A DNA stretch of 64,000 nucleotides from Croceicoccus ponticola. GTDB taxonomy: Bacteria > Pseudomonadota > Alphaproteobacteria > Sphingomonadales > Sphingomonadaceae. Position 1 is the stretch's first letter. Each line of letters starts with the position of its first letter. This document shows positions 24,589-33,201 of this stretch, piece by piece. Position numbers and translations under genes: made by a program. The stretch lies in the NCBI RefSeq assembly GCF_004004515.1, contig NZ_RXOL01000002.1, positions 124,001-188,000 of the forward strand. Direction: 5' to 3'. The notes under the pieces are model-generated. The model was not told the origin of the DNA, made no database searches, and was given only the letters and a program-made list of their open reading frames with translations.

Positions 24589-25391
24589 CCACGGCCGGCA
24601 CACCCGCCGCGCCGACTGCATCCGAACCCGCGCCGGCGTCTCACCGGCCGTCCGATGCCAGTGTCATAGAAGCGCTGATCCGGCGCGAGCTGAAGCTGCG
24701 CTTTGGCGAGGAATGGCTCGGCGTTTTGGGCGCATACATGATGCCGCTGGTGTGGGTTGCGGCGGTCTACATGGCGTTCAAGTTCTTTGGCCGCAGCACG
24801 CCTGTCTATACCGACTTGATAACCTTCATCATTTCGGGGCTCATCCCCTATGCTGCGTTCCGGTTCACGGTCAACGCGATGAACAGGTCGCGCACGCTGG
24901 TGCGCAGCCTGCTGATCTATCCGACCGTCGGGCGTCGCCACGCGGTCGTGGCCACTGGGCTGGTCGAACTGTTCAATTCGTTCGTCGTCGTCGCCATCGT
25001 CATGGGGGTGAACTACTTCGTTTTCGGCAATTGGGAGATGGAGCACCCGTTCGACTTTACGTTCGGCATCCTGCTCAGCTGGCTGCTGGGAGCGGGATTT
25101 GGCTACATCTTCGTCAACCTGTCCGAACTCAAACAGATCTGGTGGTTGATCGGACAAGCGCTGCTGCGCCCATCGTTCTTCATTTCAGGCGTGTTCTTCA
25201 CCGGAAACGAGGTGCCGGAGCGGCTCTACGACTATTTCGGGTGGAACCCTTTGCTGCATGCGATCGAGGTTACCCGCACCGGGATGCTCGATAACTACGA
25301 ATCGAGGGTCGCTTCGCCCACTTATGCCATCTTGTGCATCGTCGGCCTGTTCGCGGTCGGGCTGGGCACGCGTGCGGTGTTGCGAGACTGA
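24585..25391 (+). CDS. ABC-2 type polysaccharide exporter permease (KpsM-like)
   Basis: A 268-residue inner-membrane permease of the ABC-2 family. After a Pro/Ala-rich start of about 25 residues come the cytoplasmic RRELKLRFGEEWLGVLGAYMMPLVW segment, split by the first helix, and about six membrane helices. RFTVNAMNRSRTLVRSLLIYPTV resembles the conserved cytoplasmic loop of KpsM, and the periplasmic GVFFTGNEVPERLYDYFGWNPLLHAIEVTRTGML segment matches the late re-entrant region of capsule permeases; both are quoted in part. It works with the adjacent ATPase and PCP protein to move polysaccharide across the inner membrane. It overlaps the export lipoprotein gene by 4 bp and is separated from the ATPase gene by one base. 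Confidence 0.92.
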   Translation: MTTAGTPAAPTASEPAPASHRPSDASVIEALIRRELKLRFGEEWLGVLGAYMMPLVWVAAVYMAFKFFGRSTPVYTDLITFIISGLIPYAAFRFTVNAMNRSRTLVRSLLIYPTVGRRHAVVATGLVELFNSFVVVAIVMGVNYFVFGNWEMEHPFDFTFGILLSWLLGAGFGYIFVNLSELKQIWWLIGQALLRPSFFISGVFFTGNEVPERLYDYFGWNPLLHAIEVTRTGMLDNYESRVASPTYAILCIVGLFAVGLGTRAVLRD

Positions 25392-25392
25392 C

Positions 25393-26130
25393 ATGTGGGG
25401 GCTGCTCGACTGCACGCATTATTACTATCGGTTCGGGCAGACGATCCCGATCCTGAAGGACGCGACGCTCGCCATAGAAGAGCATGAAAAGGTCGCCGTC
25501 CTTGCACCTCCCGGGCACGGCAAGACGACTATCGTAAGGCTTCTGACTGGCATGGAGAGCCCCGAGAGTGGCCGCGTGCTGCGCTGTCCCGACGCTTGGC
25601 CGTTGGGCTATGCTGGGGGGTTCCGCCCAGAAATGACCGCCGAAAACAACATCCGTTCGATTGCGAAGATGGCGGGCATGAACGCCGATGAACTCAGCGC
25701 CTTCGTCCACGACTTTTCCGAACTTGGCGATGCCTATTACCTGCCGCTGTTGAATTACACGAACCGGATGAAGGCGCGGCTCGGCTTCGGCACATGTTTC
25801 GGTATCCCGGCAAAGGTCTATATCGCCGACGACAAGCTGACCGGCGGCGAACCGGCGTTTCGCGAAAAGTGCACCCGCGAACTCGAACATCGCCTGCAGA
25901 CGAGCGGTCTGCTGTGCCTCACCAGCAATCCCCGCGCCGTGCAGGATGTCTGCGATCGCTTCTACGTGATGGAAGATGGCGGTTTCACGGCTTGCGACGA
26001 TTTCGAAGAGGCGAAGGAAATGCTGCTGTATCTGCTTGAAGAGCAGGATTCCTTGCCGCTCAGAAGCGATGTCGCGGCGCAGCGTATCGACCGTGATCGC
26101 GACGATCTCCTTTTCTTCGACCTCGCTTGA
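25393..26130 (+). CDS. ABC-type polysaccharide exporter ATPase (KpsT-like) with non-canonical motifs
   Basis: A 245-residue nucleotide-binding subunit partnered with the preceding permease (1-bp gap). The start at ATG 25393 gives MWGLLDCTHYYY; the frame is open upstream only inside the permease gene. The P-loop APPGHGKTT (residues 38-46) is intact as AxxxxGKT. Other catalytic motifs deviate: the region of the ABC signature reads NYTNRMKAR (121-129) instead of an SGG/SSGM form, the Walker B ends IADD with Asp147 where a catalytic Glu is expected, and the switch histidine position reads LTSN (Asn179). A C-terminal extension of about 40 acidic residues follows. It likely powers polysaccharide export, though ATP hydrolysis may be slow or assisted. 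Confidence 0.85.
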   Translation: MWGLLDCTHYYYRFGQTIPILKDATLAIEEHEKVAVLAPPGHGKTTIVRLLTGMESPESGRVLRCPDAWPLGYAGGFRPEMTAENNIRSIAKMAGMNADELSAFVHDFSELGDAYYLPLLNYTNRMKARLGFGTCFGIPAKVYIADDKLTGGEPAFREKCTRELEHRLQTSGLLCLTSNPRAVQDVCDRFYVMEDGGFTACDDFEEAKEMLLYLLEEQDSLPLRSDVAAQRIDRDRDDLLFFDLA

Positions 26131-26148
26131 GGACTAAGGCCGCCAACG

Positions 26149-27501
26149 ATGACCAACGAAGACCGTATCAAGAACTGGCAGGCCAAGCGGCCGGAACACG
26201 GCCCGGCCGACGCCGGCACGGCGAAAACCGATGCCGCAGAGATCGAAGCGATTCTGGCCGAAGCAAAGGCCGAAAGGTCGCGCCCGACGGAGCCGGCAGC
26301 GCACGAGCAGCCGGTCGAGCCGCTGACCGCGACGGACCGGCTGCGCGCGGAAATCGATCGCCGGCGCCTGACGAAGCGCGACGGCATCTTGCGCCGGATC
26401 GCCATTTTCCTTGGCATCCCCATCGCCATCGTCATCGCCTATGCCGCGTTTTTCGCAACGCCGCTGTACGAAGGCGAGGCGGCCTTTACCGTCCAGACCA
26501 GCAGCGGGTCGGGCGGATCGTCCTCCAACGCCGGGCTGATTGCCTTTCCCGGTTCGTCGACGACGATCAGCGATGCGTTCAAGGCGCGCGCCTTCATCCT
26601 GTCACGCCCGATGATGCAGTATATGGAACGGACATACGGTTACATGTCGCATTTTCATGACATGGACCCGTTGACCCGTCCCGGCGGCGTTCTGGGCAAC
26701 AATGCGAATTCGCTCGATTACTATCGCAAGCGGGTCAAGGTTTCGATCGACATCCAGGAAGGCATCCTGCGCCTGACCGTGCAGGCCCGCACGCCCGAAG
26801 ACGCGGTGCGTTTTGGCAAGGGTCTGCTTGAAGCGGCAGAGCGCCATGTAAACGATTCGTCGCAGCGCATTGCAGAAGACCAGATGGCCGGGCTGAACCA
26901 GAACGCGCAATCGGCGGAGCGCCAGTTGACGAGCGCGCGTGCGAAAGTCGGCGACGTCCGCACCCGCCAGCGTGAGATCAGCCCCGAACAGAGCGCGGCC
27001 GTCATCTACCAGTTGATCAGCGCCTTAGAACTGCAATTGGCAGAGGCGGAGCGTCAGCGGCAGTCGCTGGCCGACGACGGCCTTGTCGACAGCCCGCTGT
27101 TGCCGCCGCTGAAGTCACGCATCGCCGAACTGCGCGCTCAGATCGAGGACAACCGCAACCGGCTCAGCAGCGACAAGGGCGGTTCGCTGGCGCAGACCGC
27201 CGGTGCGTTCGAAGACGCCAACACGATGCAGGAAATCGCGCTTGCGCGATGGCAGGGCGCTCTCGACACCTTGCAGCAGGCATCGCTGCACATCCTGGCG
27301 GAGCGGCGCTATTTCGTCCTGATCGTCGATATCACGGCCAACGACAATCCCGACGTTCGCGACTGGTGGAAGATTATCGTCCCAACCTTCCTCGCATTCT
27401 TCCTCATTCTTGGCATCATCGCCTTGCTCCGCGCGCGGGGAGCATTGCCCGAAAGCCTTGGCAGGCGGCAGATGGACGAGGCGCGCAGCCGGTGGAAGTG
27501 A
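26149..27501 (+). CDS. Polysaccharide export inner-membrane PCP protein (KpsE-like)
   Basis: A 450-residue polysaccharide co-polymerase-type protein. A charged cytoplasmic N-terminus of about 80 residues precedes a first membrane helix (around residues 84-105, ILRRIAIFLGIPIAIVIAYA). A long periplasmic part follows with predicted coiled coils (about 215-345, rich in Glu/Gln/Arg), and a second membrane helix lies near the C-terminus (IIVPTFLAFFLILGIIALL, about 408-426). This two-helix topology is shared by KpsE/Wzc-type proteins that bridge the ABC transporter and the outer-membrane channel. No tyrosine-kinase domain is attached. GAGGACTAAGG precedes ATG 26149; the stop overlaps the next gene's GTG start. 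Confidence 0.88.
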   Translation: MTNEDRIKNWQAKRPEHGPADAGTAKTDAAEIEAILAEAKAERSRPTEPAAHEQPVEPLTATDRLRAEIDRRRLTKRDGILRRIAIFLGIPIAIVIAYAAFFATPLYEGEAAFTVQTSSGSGGSSSNAGLIAFPGSSTTISDAFKARAFILSRPMMQYMERTYGYMSHFHDMDPLTRPGGVLGNNANSLDYYRKRVKVSIDIQEGILRLTVQARTPEDAVRFGKGLLEAAERHVNDSSQRIAEDQMAGLNQNAQSAERQLTSARAKVGDVRTRQREISPEQSAAVIYQLISALELQLAEAERQRQSLADDGLVDSPLLPPLKSRIAELRAQIEDNRNRLSSDKGGSLAQTAGAFEDANTMQEIALARWQGALDTLQQASLHILAERRYFVLIVDITANDNPDVRDWWKIIVPTFLAFFLILGIIALLRARGALPESLGRRQMDEARSRWK

Positions 27502-29456
27502 CGGACACCGACAATGTCGCGACGATGGACGCGATGCTGGATCGCGGCCAATGGCTGCGGGCGGTCGAATTCTATCGCGCGCTCCCCTCTCGCGCGGCGA
27601 AGGACGACCGCGCCACCCGGGTACGGCTGGCCATCGCGCTGATCCGTTCGGGCAAGGTACAAAGCGGGATAAAGCTGTTCGGCGAGATCGAGCATGTCGC
27701 GCCCGAACGCGCCATGCTGCTGGCCATGGTGGTCAAGGAATTGATGCGCGCCAAGCGTCATGACGACGCGACCGCCGTGCTCGACAAGATGATCGCGAGC
27801 GGTGCGGACAGCATCGAGGAACTTCGCCTGCGTGCCAGCCTTCACGGACGGGACAAGCGTTTCGAACCTGCCTTGCGCGATGCGCGCAGGTTGCTCACGC
27901 TCGATCCGTGCGATTGGCCGGGCCATGCCGCGCTGTTGAAACTGCTGGTGCAAGCGGGTCAAATCACTGCGGCGGCTGACCATGCAACCTCTCTCGGCAC
28001 CGATGCGGCGAACGATATCGCGCTCACCCAGATGGTCATCCTCTCGCTAAAACGCGATGGGCGCGAGGATGCGATCGTGCCTTTGGCCGAAGCGATCGAG
28101 GCGAAGGGCGTCACCACGCCGCAGGCCGCCGCCGCCGTCGTCGCCGCCTATGTCGAAGCCGGGCTGCCGGCCCATGCCGAAGCGGCGGGCGAAAAGTACG
28201 CGAGCCTCGGCGTCGCCGGCGGCAAGCTCGACGAAACGCTGGCGCAGGCGATGATCGAAAGCGAGGACCAGACCCCCGAGCGGCTCGACAAGATCATCGA
28301 CATGATGCGCAATTCCAAAGTAGCCGACGGCCGCGATCCGCGTGCGCTGCGCAAGATGGGGTTCGCCCTGCTGCGCGCCGGGCGCGAACGCGAAGCGGTG
28401 CCGGTGCTGGCCAAGGCGCTGAAGCTTGCGCCCAATTCCAATGGCATTCGCGCGCTTTATGCCCGCGCGCTGCGCCAGTCGGAACGGTATGAAGAAGCGG
28501 CCGAGCAGTTCAAGCAGCTGCTCCCATCGCATCCCGAAGCGCACAATTTCCACCGCTATGCCGCCGGAGCGCTGAGCCTTGCCGGCAAGAAGGACGAAGC
28601 CGCCGCGCTGTTCGACAATTTCATAGACGCGCGCCGCAGCCGCATGTCCGACAGTTTCGAAGCCGGCTTCGACAACCTGTGGTCCAAGGTCGACAAGCAC
28701 AAGGTGCCCGCCGCGAACCTCGAATGGGCATGGTCCTTGCGCAAGGACAAGAAGGACGACCGCGCCGAATGGGAACGGCGCGCCAAATGGGGCTACCTCG
28801 CCGACCAGTACATTATCGACTGGATCGAATGCCGCGACGACCAGATTCACGAAGCGATGTTGAAACTGGCCGATCTCGATCAGGCCGATCAAGCGCTGTC
28901 CAAGATCGACAAGTCGCGAGGCGTCATCCTCGCCTCTGCTCATATCGGGCCGATGTTTGCCGGGCCACTCGCGCTTGAACTGCTGGGCATCGAATCGCGC
29001 TGGATCGCGTCCACGCCGGGCAGCGTACGCACCGCTTATGGCCGCAGGCTGATTTCGACCAGCGACCAGACGGGGGCCGAAGTTGCCCGGCAGACGCTGC
29101 GCACGCTGGGCGAAGGCAAGGCCGTCGTCATCGCCATCGACGGCGCGATCGCGCTGTCGGCGCCGCGCGTGCCGTTCGAAGGGCAGCACATCACGATGTC
29201 GAGCTTTGCCCCGCGGCTCGTCCACCGGCTTGGCACGCCGTCGATGTTCGTCGCGCCCCGTTGGGAAAACAACAAGATCGGCTTCGTCGTGGAGCCCATG
29301 CCCGCCCCCGAACCGGGTGAAGACGTGAACGATTACGTCCCACGCTGGCAGGCCGCATTCCTCGATTACTTGCGCGAGTTCCTGTCCGGGGAACCGGAGA
29401 ACCTGCGCCTCGCCGGCGGTGTCTGGCGCCATATCCGCATGCCGGAGAACGGCTGA
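27498..29456 (+). CDS. TPR protein with C-terminal LpxL-like (lysophospholipid) acyltransferase domain
   Basis: A 652-residue fusion. Residues 1 to about 420 are TPR-like helical repeats (for example RALRKMGFALLRAGREREAV, ALYARALRQSERYEEAAEQF). The last 170-180 residues resemble the lipid A lauroyl-acyltransferase (LpxL/HtrB) family: RGVILASAHIGPMFAGPLAL in the position of the catalytic HX4D/E block, then GEGKAVVIAIDGAI and LVHRLGTPSMFVAPRW. At the catalytic block His482 is present but the residue five further on is Phe487, not Asp/Glu. No N-terminal membrane anchor is seen. Start is GTG 27498, overlapping the kpsE-like stop as GTGA. By position it could add or handle a lipid on the polymer or act as scaffold; unproven. 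Confidence 0.65.
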   Translation: MTDTDNVATMDAMLDRGQWLRAVEFYRALPSRAAKDDRATRVRLAIALIRSGKVQSGIKLFGEIEHVAPERAMLLAMVVKELMRAKRHDDATAVLDKMIASGADSIEELRLRASLHGRDKRFEPALRDARRLLTLDPCDWPGHAALLKLLVQAGQITAAADHATSLGTDAANDIALTQMVILSLKRDGREDAIVPLAEAIEAKGVTTPQAAAAVVAAYVEAGLPAHAEAAGEKYASLGVAGGKLDETLAQAMIESEDQTPERLDKIIDMMRNSKVADGRDPRALRKMGFALLRAGREREAVPVLAKALKLAPNSNGIRALYARALRQSERYEEAAEQFKQLLPSHPEAHNFHRYAAGALSLAGKKDEAAALFDNFIDARRSRMSDSFEAGFDNLWSKVDKHKVPAANLEWAWSLRKDKKDDRAEWERRAKWGYLADQYIIDWIECRDDQIHEAMLKLADLDQADQALSKIDKSRGVILASAHIGPMFAGPLALELLGIESRWIASTPGSVRTAYGRRLISTSDQTGAEVARQTLRTLGEGKAVVIAIDGAIALSAPRVPFEGQHITMSSFAPRLVHRLGTPSMFVAPRWENNKIGFVVEPMPAPEPGEDVNDYVPRWQAAFLDYLREFLSGEPENLRLAGGVWRHIRMPENG

Positions 29457-29496
29457 CACTTCCCCTGCCCAAGCTTCTCGAACCCGTGAAAGAATT

Positions 29497-30534
29497 ATGA
29501 GCGAAAGCGACACTGCCCCCTTTCGGCGCGTGCTGGTGACCGGCGCGGCCGGCTTCATCGGCTTCCACCTCTCGCAACTGTTGTTGCAAGAAGGGCTGAT
29601 CGTCCACGGCTATGACGGGATGACCGACTATTACGACGTCAACCTGAAACGCCGCCGGTTGCAGATGCTGAAGCAGAACCCGAACTTTTCGGCGACCGAA
29701 GCGATGCTGGAGGATCACGCCACGATGCTGGAGGTGGCACAGGCATTCCGGCCCGACGCGATCGTCCACCTCGCGGCGCAGGCGGGCGTGCGTTACAGCC
29801 TCGAAAACCCGCGCGCCTATGTCGAATCCAACCTGATCGGCACGTTCAACGTGATGGAAGTCGCGCGCGAACTGGGCGTCGGGCACTTGCTCATGGCATC
29901 GACCTCTTCGGTCTATGGCGCGAACGAGGACATGCCGTTCAATGAAACCGAACGGGTCGAAACCCCGCTGACGTTCTATGCCGCGACGAAAAAGGCGAAC
30001 GAATCGATGGGGCATTCCTATGCCCATCTGTGGAACCTGCCGGTGACGATGTTCCGCTTCTTCACCGTCTATGGCCCGTGGGGCCGACCCGACATGGCGC
30101 TTTTCAAGTTCGTGGACGCCATGCTCGAAGGGCGGCCGATCGACATCTACAACAATGGCGAGATGCACCGCGACTTCACTTACGTCTCTGATCTGGTGAA
30201 GGGCATTCGCCTGCTGATCGACGTGCCGCCCGTGCGCCCCGAAGCAGGGGCCGAGCTCGATCCGACCGATAGCCTGTCGCCCGTCGCGCCGTTCCGGGTC
30301 GTGAACATCGGCAACGGCGAAAAGGTCCGCCTGCTCGATTTCATCGACGCCATCGAACAGGAGTTGGGGATAGAGGCAATCCGCAACTACATGCCGATGC
30401 AGATGGGGGACGTGCCCGCGACCTGGGCCGACGCGTCTTTACTTCGCAGGCTGACTGGTTATGCGCCTGCCATGCCGTTCCGCGAAGGTATTGCGCGGTT
30501 CGTGACCTGGTTCCGCGATTATTACGGGAAGTGA
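29497..30534 (+). CDS. UDP-glucuronate 4-epimerase (NAD-dependent SDR)
   Basis: A 345-residue extended short-chain dehydrogenase/epimerase, probably converting UDP-glucuronate to UDP-galacturonate for the surface polymer. The NAD-binding [14 protein letters not shown] is at residues 18-31, [17 protein letters not shown] and [22 protein letters not shown] are typical of the UDP-GlcA 4-epimerase group, and the catalytic TSSVYG and Y161-x-x-x-K165 pair is intact. Start ATG 29497 gives [18 protein letters not shown]; the frame is open upstream but lies in the spacer. It is 4 bp upstream of the dehydrogenase gene. The partner producing UDP-glucuronate itself is not in the window. Confidence 0.88.
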   Translation: MSESDTAPFRRVLVTGAAGFIGFHLSQLLLQEGLIVHGYDGMTDYYDVNLKRRRLQMLKQNPNFSATEAMLEDHATMLEVAQAFRPDAIVHLAAQAGVRYSLENPRAYVESNLIGTFNVMEVARELGVGHLLMASTSSVYGANEDMPFNETERVETPLTFYAATKKANESMGHSYAHLWNLPVTMFRFFTVYGPWGRPDMALFKFVDAMLEGRPIDIYNNGEMHRDFTYVSDLVKGIRLLIDVPPVRPEAGAELDPTDSLSPVAPFRVVNIGNGEKVRLLDFIDAIEQELGIEAIRNYMPMQMGDVPATWADASLLRRLTGYAPAMPFREGIARFVTWFRDYYGK

Positions 30535-30538
30535 TGCC

Positions 30539-31831
30539 ATGACGAAATCTGTCCAACAATGGCTGGATAACGCGCGCGTCGCGGTCATCGGGCAAGGCTA
30601 TGTCGGCCTGCCGCTGGCGGTGGAATTCGGCAAGGTCATGCCCTGCATCGGGTTCGACATCCAGAAACGCCGGATCGATGCCCTCCGCGACGGCCGCGAC
30701 GACACGCTAGAGGTCAGCGAGGCGGAATTGGCCGAAGCGACGCAGCTCACCTTTTCGTCCGAACCCGAAGACCTGAAAGAGTGCAACATCTTCATCGTCG
30801 CGGTGCCGACCCCGATCGATGCGGTAAAGCGCCCCGACCTGCGCGCGCTGACCGGCGCCTCGAAGGTAGTGGCCGCATCACTGAAAAAGGGCGACACGGT
30901 CATTTATGAATCGACCGTCTATCCCGGCTGCACCGAAGAACGGTGCGTCCCGGTGCTTGAAAAGGAATCGGGACTGAAGCTCAACCGCGACTTTTTCGTC
31001 GGTTATTCGCCCGAACGCATCAATCCTGGCGACAAGACCCGCCGTCTGCCCGACATCGTGAAGGTCACCTCCGCCTCCACGCCCGAAGCGCTGGCCCGCG
31101 TCGATGCGCTTTATGCCCGTATCGTCACCGCAGGCACTTATCCTGCCAAAAGCATCAAGGTCGCCGAAGCGGCCAAGGTGATCGAGAACACGCAGCGCGA
31201 TCTGAATATCGCGCTGGTCAACGAACTGGCGATCATGTTCCACCTGCTCGACATCGACACGAACGACGTGCTCGACGCGGCGGGGACGAAGTGGAACTTC
31301 CTGCCGTTCCGCCCCGGCCTTGTCGGCGGGCACTGCATCGGCGTCGATCCTTATTACCTGACGCACAAGGCGGCCGAGATCGGATATCACCCCGAAATCG
31401 TGCTGGCCGGACGTCGGCTGAACGACGGCATGGGCGCCTATGTCGCGCAACAGGCAGTGAAAAAGCTGTTGAAGCGGCGCATTCACGTCGACGGCGCGCG
31501 CATTCTGGTCGCCGGGTTCACGTTCAAGGAAAACTGCCCCGACGTGCGCAATTCGCGCGTGATCGACGTGGTGCGCGAACTCGAAGGGTTTGGCTGCACT
31601 GTCGATGTCCACGATCCGTGGGCCGACATCGACGCGACAAAAGCCGAATACGGCATCGACCTGATGGCAAAGCCTGACACCGGCGCTTACGACGGGATCG
31701 TGCTGACCGTTGGCCATGACGTCTTCCGCGAAAAGGGGGCTGCGCATTTCCGCACTTTCGGTCGCCCGCAGCATGTCCTGTTCGACGTAAAGGCAGTATT
31801 CGACGCGCAGGACAGCGACATGCGGCTTTGA
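30539..31831 (+). CDS. UDP-N-acetylhexosamine 6-dehydrogenase (TviB/WbpO type)
   Basis: A 430-residue nucleotide-sugar dehydrogenase that oxidises C6 of a UDP-sugar to the uronic acid. The N-terminal NAD domain reads [19 protein letters not shown]. The catalytic block [16 protein letters not shown] has Cys266 as nucleophile, and the C-terminal domain carries [20 protein letters not shown]. Details such as [29 protein letters not shown] and [13 protein letters not shown] fit the TviB/WbpO subgroup (UDP-GlcNAc or UDP-GalNAc to the aminouronic acid) better than UDP-glucose dehydrogenase. With the neighbouring epimerase it points to an acidic, uronic-acid-containing capsule. GGGAAG lies before the ATG. 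Confidence 0.88.
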   Translation: MTKSVQQWLDNARVAVIGQGYVGLPLAVEFGKVMPCIGFDIQKRRIDALRDGRDDTLEVSEAELAEATQLTFSSEPEDLKECNIFIVAVPTPIDAVKRPDLRALTGASKVVAASLKKGDTVIYESTVYPGCTEERCVPVLEKESGLKLNRDFFVGYSPERINPGDKTRRLPDIVKVTSASTPEALARVDALYARIVTAGTYPAKSIKVAEAAKVIENTQRDLNIALVNELAIMFHLLDIDTNDVLDAAGTKWNFLPFRPGLVGGHCIGVDPYYLTHKAAEIGYHPEIVLAGRRLNDGMGAYVAQQAVKKLLKRRIHVDGARILVAGFTFKENCPDVRNSRVIDVVRELEGFGCTVDVHDPWADIDATKAEYGIDLMAKPDTGAYDGIVLTVGHDVFREKGAAHFRTFGRPQHVLFDVKAVFDAQDSDMRL

Positions 31832-31889
31832 TTCTCATGGGGATCGCCACGGGGATAGCGTTTCAGGTCGATCCTTGCAGGAGGCTGCC

Positions 31890-33026
31890 TTGCGCATCGC
31901 GCTGCTGACGCGTTCCTACCCGAGCGAGGACAACCTTTACCAATACCCCTTCGTCCATCGCCGGGTCGTCGCCTATCTCGCCGCCGGCCACGCGGTAAAG
32001 GTCATCCGGCTCGGCGCGACGACAGGACAGCACAGTTTTGATGGCGTCGAATGCCACACCGTAACGCTGGCCGATTTTGCCGCAGCGGTGACGGGGTTTT
32101 CGCCGGACGTCGTGGCGGTGCATGGCCCGGACGAATCGATCTGGCCCGCCCTGCGATCGCTATACGGGAAATGGCCGGTTTGTGGCTGGCTCCACGGATC
32201 GGAAATTCCCGACTTCTTCCGCGCCAAGGCGAATTGCCGCCCCCATGACGAGCGCGACGGGGCGCTGGCGGCAGTGGAGCACAGGGCTGCTTTCTGGCGC
32301 GAAACACTGGCCCCGTGGCCCGACGAACTGTCGCTGACGTTTGTGTCCGAGTGTTCAATCGGGATGATGGAACGCGATCTTGCGCCCAGTACATTGCAGC
32401 GGGATCGGATCGCCGTCATTCCCAATCCCATCGACACCAGCCTGTTCGTGCACCACGCCAAGACAGCTGCGCATCGCTATCGCATCCTGTCGATCCGCCC
32501 CTACGATGCCGTGACCTACGGCAACGACATGGCGGTGAAAGCCGTGCACCTGCTGTCGAGACGGCCCGATTTCAGCGCCATGCGCTTCACGTTCGTGGGC
32601 GATGGCCCGCTGTTCGACGACACGCTCGCCCCGCTTCGCCAATTTGCCAACGTGACCATCGAGCGGCGTTTCCTGCGGCAGCAGGAAATCGCTCGGATGC
32701 ACCGCGACCATGGCATGTTCCTCGTGCCCACCCGGCTCGATACCCAAGGGGTCTCGCGTGACGAAGCGATGGCGTCGGGGCTCGTTCCCATCACCAATAC
32801 TGTTTGCGCCGTGCCCGAATATGTCGATGCGGATTGCGCAGGGCTGGCCGGTGCCGACGACGCCGCGGGGCTCGCAGACCAGATCGCGCGGATGATCGAC
32901 AATCCGGCCCTTTTCCTTGCTCGGTCGACGGCCGCTGCCGCACGAGTGCGAAGCCAGTCGGGACACGAGATCGTCATCCCCCGCGAATTGGCGTGGCTGG
33001 ACCATTGCCGCCAGCTTGTCGTCTGA
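31890..33026 (+). CDS. Glycosyltransferase family 4
   Basis: A 378-residue GT-B glycosyltransferase closing the polysaccharide locus. The start RIALLTRSYPSEDNLYQYPF and HRRVVAYLAAGHAVKVIRLG fit GT4 N-terminal lobes. The C-terminal lobe contains ILSIRPYDAVTYGNDMAVKA, FTFVGDGPLFDDTLAPL and the donor-binding VPTRLDTQGVSRDEAMASGLVPI with the ExxxxxxxE-like acidic pair. I choose TTG 31890 as start because CAGGAGG lies five bases upstream; a second TTG 15 bases earlier would put the Shine-Dalgarno inside the gene. It follows the dehydrogenase by 58 bp. Confidence 0.85.
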   Translation: MRIALLTRSYPSEDNLYQYPFVHRRVVAYLAAGHAVKVIRLGATTGQHSFDGVECHTVTLADFAAAVTGFSPDVVAVHGPDESIWPALRSLYGKWPVCGWLHGSEIPDFFRAKANCRPHDERDGALAAVEHRAAFWRETLAPWPDELSLTFVSECSIGMMERDLAPSTLQRDRIAVIPNPIDTSLFVHHAKTAAHRYRILSIRPYDAVTYGNDMAVKAVHLLSRRPDFSAMRFTFVGDGPLFDDTLAPLRQFANVTIERRFLRQQEIARMHRDHGMFLVPTRLDTQGVSRDEAMASGLVPITNTVCAVPEYVDADCAGLAGADDAAGLADQIARMIDNPALFLARSTAAAARVRSQSGHEIVIPRELAWLDHCRQLVV

Positions 33027-33103
33027 TTTCACGAGGTCGGCCAACCGTCCGTGCAAGACGCGCAAACGAAATATCCCTCGCTGAATTAGTACGAGAGATA
33101 TTT

Positions 33104-33131
33104 TCGCAAACAATTATTTTGCATTTTGCGA
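33104..33131. promoter_or_regulatory. Inverted repeat in AT-rich promoter region of the luxR-type gene
   Basis: TCGCAAA (33104-33110) and TTTGCGA (33125-33131) form a perfect inverted repeat with a 14-base AT-rich spacer. It lies about 70 bp before the regulator's start in one of the most AT-rich stretches of the window. It is a candidate operator, possibly for autoregulation. Confidence 0.4.
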
Positions 33132-33201
33132 CAGTTTGCCATTATCTGCGATGAAGTGCCGATCGCCAAGTATACAGTCGTGCCGCCAGGGGATTTTCAA
33201 G

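Noticed and set aside
28047-29558. 503-codon minus-strand frame in the capsule locus
   Set aside because: Antisense to the TPR-acyltransferase gene; no motifs and poor composition.
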